From Sphingomonas faeni (GTDB lineage: Bacteria; Pseudomonadota; Alphaproteobacteria; Sphingomonadales; Sphingomonadaceae): a DNA stretch of 64,000 nucleotides. This document shows positions 62,108 through 64,000 of this stretch, in pieces. Where the stretch lies: positions 1-64,000 of the forward strand of contig NZ_JALPNF010000007.1 in the NCBI RefSeq assembly GCF_023195535.1. The letters run 5' to 3'. How positions within the stretch are numbered: the first letter of the stretch is position 1; the number at the start of each line of letters is the position of its first letter. The position numbers and the translations under genes were made by a program. Below the pieces are notes generated by a model that saw nothing but the letters and a program-made list of their open reading frames with translations, was not told the DNA's origin and ran no database searches.

Positions 62108-63637
62108 GTGCCGACGCTGCATTCAATTCCTGCACCTTCGTTCGACGAGGCCGAGCGCTCACGCGTGATCTCGGCCTACGACGTCGCGGGCGCGCGCGCG
62201 AAGGGTCAGCTCGACGACATCGTGTCGTTCGCGGCCGAGCTTTGCGACGCGCCGATCGCGTTGCTGAGCCTGGTCGAGGAGGAATATCAACGGTTTCTCG
62301 CGCGTAGCGGTACCGATCTGGAGCAGACGCCGCGCAGCATGTCGTTCTGCGCACATGCGATGCACCATTACGAGGTGATGGAAGTGCCGGATGCGCGGAA
62401 CGATCCGCGCTTCGTCGACAACCCCCTGGTGACCGGCGAGCCGTATGTACGGTTCTACGCGGGCGCGCCGCTGGTCTCCAGCGAAGGCGTGCCGCTTGGT
62501 GCACTGTGCGTTTTGGCGCCCGACCCGCGCGAGGGGCTGACGCGGTTCCAGCGAGATGGCCTGACGTTGCTCGCCAAGACGGCGATGGGACGGCTCGACG
62601 ATCGTCGCACGGCCCGCGAGCAGGCCTTTGCCGAGGCCAAGGCACGCCGCGTTCTCGAGGCAAGCGACCTGAAGTTCCGCACGCTAGCCGACACCATGCC
62701 GCAAATGGTGTGGTCGACACTGCCCGACGGCTTTCACGATTATTTCAATGCACGCTGGTACGAATTCACGGGGACGCCGCCGGGGACGACCGACGGCGAA
62801 GGCTGGAACGACATGTTCCATCCCGAAGACCAGGATCGCGCCTGGTCGGTCTGGCGGCACTCGCTGGAAACGGGCGAGCCGTATAATATCGAATACCGGC
62901 TGCGGCATTTCGACGGCACGTACCGCTGGGTACTCGGCCGCGCGCTGCCGGTGCGCGACGAAAGCGGTGCGATCCAGCGCTGGTTCGGGACGTGCACCGA
63001 CATCCACGAACAAAAGCTCGCCTATGAAGAGCGCGAGGTCATCAGCCAGGAGCTGAGCCACCGCATCAAGAACATCTTCGCGGTGATCGCCGGGCTGATC
63101 GCGTTCGCCGCACGTGGCAAACCCGAATTCGCCGGCATCGCGACCGACCTGCGCCACCGCATTACCGCGCTGGGCCGCGCCCATGACTTCGTCCGGCCCC
63201 ACAGCGCCAATTCACGTCCGTCGGCGGCGCAGAACAGCCTGCGCGGCCTGTTGCACGAGCTGTTCGAGCCGTATCAGCGCGTCGATTCGATGCGCGTCAC
63301 GGTGTCGGGCGACGACGTGACGATCGACGATCGCTCCGCCACGCCGCTCGCCCTGCTGTTCCACGAGCTGGCGACCAACGCGACCAAATATGGCGGGCTC
63401 GCTACCGAGCTGGGCACCGTACGGATTACCGTGACCTCGGACGACGGCATGGTCAGACTGACTTGGCGCGAGGAAGGTGGGCCGATCGTTACCGAACCAG
63501 CGACGCCGGCAGGGTTCGGCACGCAGCTCATCGAAATGAGCGCAGTGCGTCAGCTGGGTGGCAATATCGACCGGCAGTGGAACGCCTCGGGTCTGACCGT
63601 CGTGCTGGACATCCCGAAAGCCGCGTTCAGCCGTTAG
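62108..63637 (+). CDS. GAF-PAS sensor histidine kinase, HWE/HisKA_2 type
   Basis: 509 aa from GTG 62108, no membrane segments, so cytoplasmic. N-terminal GAF domain (~30-165, with SMSFCAHAMHHYEVMEVPDA). PAS domain (~187-300, LADTMPQMVWSTLPDGFHDY, with PAC-like IEYRLRHFDGTYRWVLGRAL). Phosphoacceptor His 318 in ISQELSHRIKNIFAVIAGLI. ATPase domain with LLFHELATNATKYGGLATEL. This is the HWE/HisKA_2 class of alphaproteobacterial stress and light-sensing kinases. It overlaps the convergent response regulator by 4 bases. Confidence 0.92.
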   Translation: MPTLHSIPAPSFDEAERSRVISAYDVAGARAKGQLDDIVSFAAELCDAPIALLSLVEEEYQRFLARSGTDLEQTPRSMSFCAHAMHHYEVMEVPDARNDPRFVDNPLVTGEPYVRFYAGAPLVSSEGVPLGALCVLAPDPREGLTRFQRDGLTLLAKTAMGRLDDRRTAREQAFAEAKARRVLEASDLKFRTLADTMPQMVWSTLPDGFHDYFNARWYEFTGTPPGTTDGEGWNDMFHPEDQDRAWSVWRHSLETGEPYNIEYRLRHFDGTYRWVLGRALPVRDESGAIQRWFGTCTDIHEQKLAYEEREVISQELSHRIKNIFAVIAGLIAFAARGKPEFAGIATDLRHRITALGRAHDFVRPHSANSRPSAAQNSLRGLLHELFEPYQRVDSMRVTVSGDDVTIDDRSATPLALLFHELATNATKYGGLATELGTVRITVTSDDGMVRLTWREEGGPIVTEPATPAGFGTQLIEMSAVRQLGGNIDRQWNASGLTVVLDIPKAAFSR

Positions 63638-64000
63638 ACGATGCGGATGACATCGTCATGGGCGACCGGCTTCTCGTCGCAGGCGAGGGCAGCCGCTGCC
63701 AGGATCGCCGCGTCGCTGAACGGCTTGCGGATATAGCCGAGACACTCGGCATCGCCGATTTGCGCGGGATTGGCGGTGACGAACACGACCTTGACGCCGT
63801 ATTCGTCCGACATCCGCTTGGCGATCTCGGGCCCGGTCGCACCATCGCGCAGATTGATATCGACGAACGCGAAGCTGCATCCCGGCGCCGCCGCGATAGC
63901 GCTCTCGCGATCGGCCGCGATCCCCGCGACGCCGTACCCGGCATCGATGAGGATTCTCTCGAGGTCGAGTGCGACGAAAATCTCGTCTTCGACAATGAGG
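63634..64000 (-). CDS. Single-domain response regulator (partial, cut by window end)
   Basis: The frame is open to the window end; 122 codons are visible and the start lies beyond base 64000. It begins LIVEDEIFVALDLERILIDA (acidic pocket DE), has the phospho-acceptor Asp in AFVDINLRDGATGPEIAKRM, a Thr switch in VVFVTANPAQIG and the conserved Lys in GYIRKPFSDAAI. It ends VAHDDVIRIV with no output domain. It is the likely partner of the convergent HWE kinase. Confidence 0.9.
   Translation of the reverse strand, partial: LIVEDEIFVALDLERILIDAGYGVAGIAADRESAIAAAPGCSFAFVDINLRDGATGPEIAKRMSDEYGVKVVFVTANPAQIGDAECLGYIRKPFSDAAILAAAALACDEKPVAHDDVIRIV

Overview
The window looks like a piece of chromosome from a sphingomonad alphaproteobacterium (Sphingomonas or a close relative). 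This is inferred from high GC with frequent GTG/TTG starts, 4-bp ATGA/GTGA gene overlaps, an alphaproteobacterial gene set (EipA/DUF1134, ubiquinol-cytochrome c chaperone, DUF177, COQ9, DUF4169, TIGR02186, class I LysRS, Cys-free bL36), and many short palindromic intergenic repeats with complementary GTCATCC...GGATGAC ends. No prophage, plasmid backbone, transposase, rRNA or CRISPR array was seen.

Layout. 0-2.6 kb: an AT-richer stretch with no recognisable gene, one orphan hypothetical gene, an EipA-like envelope protein and tRNA-Ser(GCT). 2.6-5.0 kb: purE-purK and gpmA. 5.1-9.5 kb: a lipoprotein/M14 carboxypeptidase pair, bL36, a HAD hydrolase and two divergent L,D-transpeptidases. 9.6-13.2 kb: a two-gene unit with a DegT-type aminotransferase fused to an FAD/NAD(P)-binding oxidoreductase, followed by a GT2 glycosyltransferase. 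13.4-19.1 kb: a secreted CocE/NonD hydrolase, a four-copy 117-bp repeat array, a small protein and an M16 protease. 19.4-26.4 kb: a DUF6445 protein, an M23 endopeptidase, DUF177 plus cytochrome bc1 chaperone, BamE, and an NfrB/NfrA-C pair. 26.5-33.2 kb: TauE/SafE plus TIGR02186, a HerA-like ATPase, a SixA-like phosphatase and a DinG-like helicase.

33.4-42.2 kb: lysK behind an octanucleotide tandem repeat, a 2H phosphoesterase, an acetylpolyamine amidohydrolase-type protein, an HTH regulator with an MFS exporter behind a cluster of TTGACG half-sites, an M19 dipeptidase, an acyltransferase and a TonB-like protein. 42.5-49.0 kb: etfBA, sucC, a PilZ protein, prs and gltX. 49.5-54.1 kb: a second TonB-like protein and the riboflavin cluster ribD-ribE-ribBX-ribH. 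54.3-64 kb: DUF1206, two small proteins of unknown role, an Old Yellow Enzyme, an EamA transporter, COQ9, feoAB with a Fur-box-like site, ssb, an HWE-type histidine kinase and a response regulator cut by the window end.

Most of the window is housekeeping and envelope maintenance. The strongest oddities are a palindromic repeat inserted in frame inside ribD, the aminotransferase-flavoprotein fusion, an intrinsic terminator only 27 nt upstream of the CocE-type gene, the octanucleotide repeat before lysK, and the TTGACG operator cluster. Function calls rest on reading translated sequences and remembered family motifs; no database search was run.
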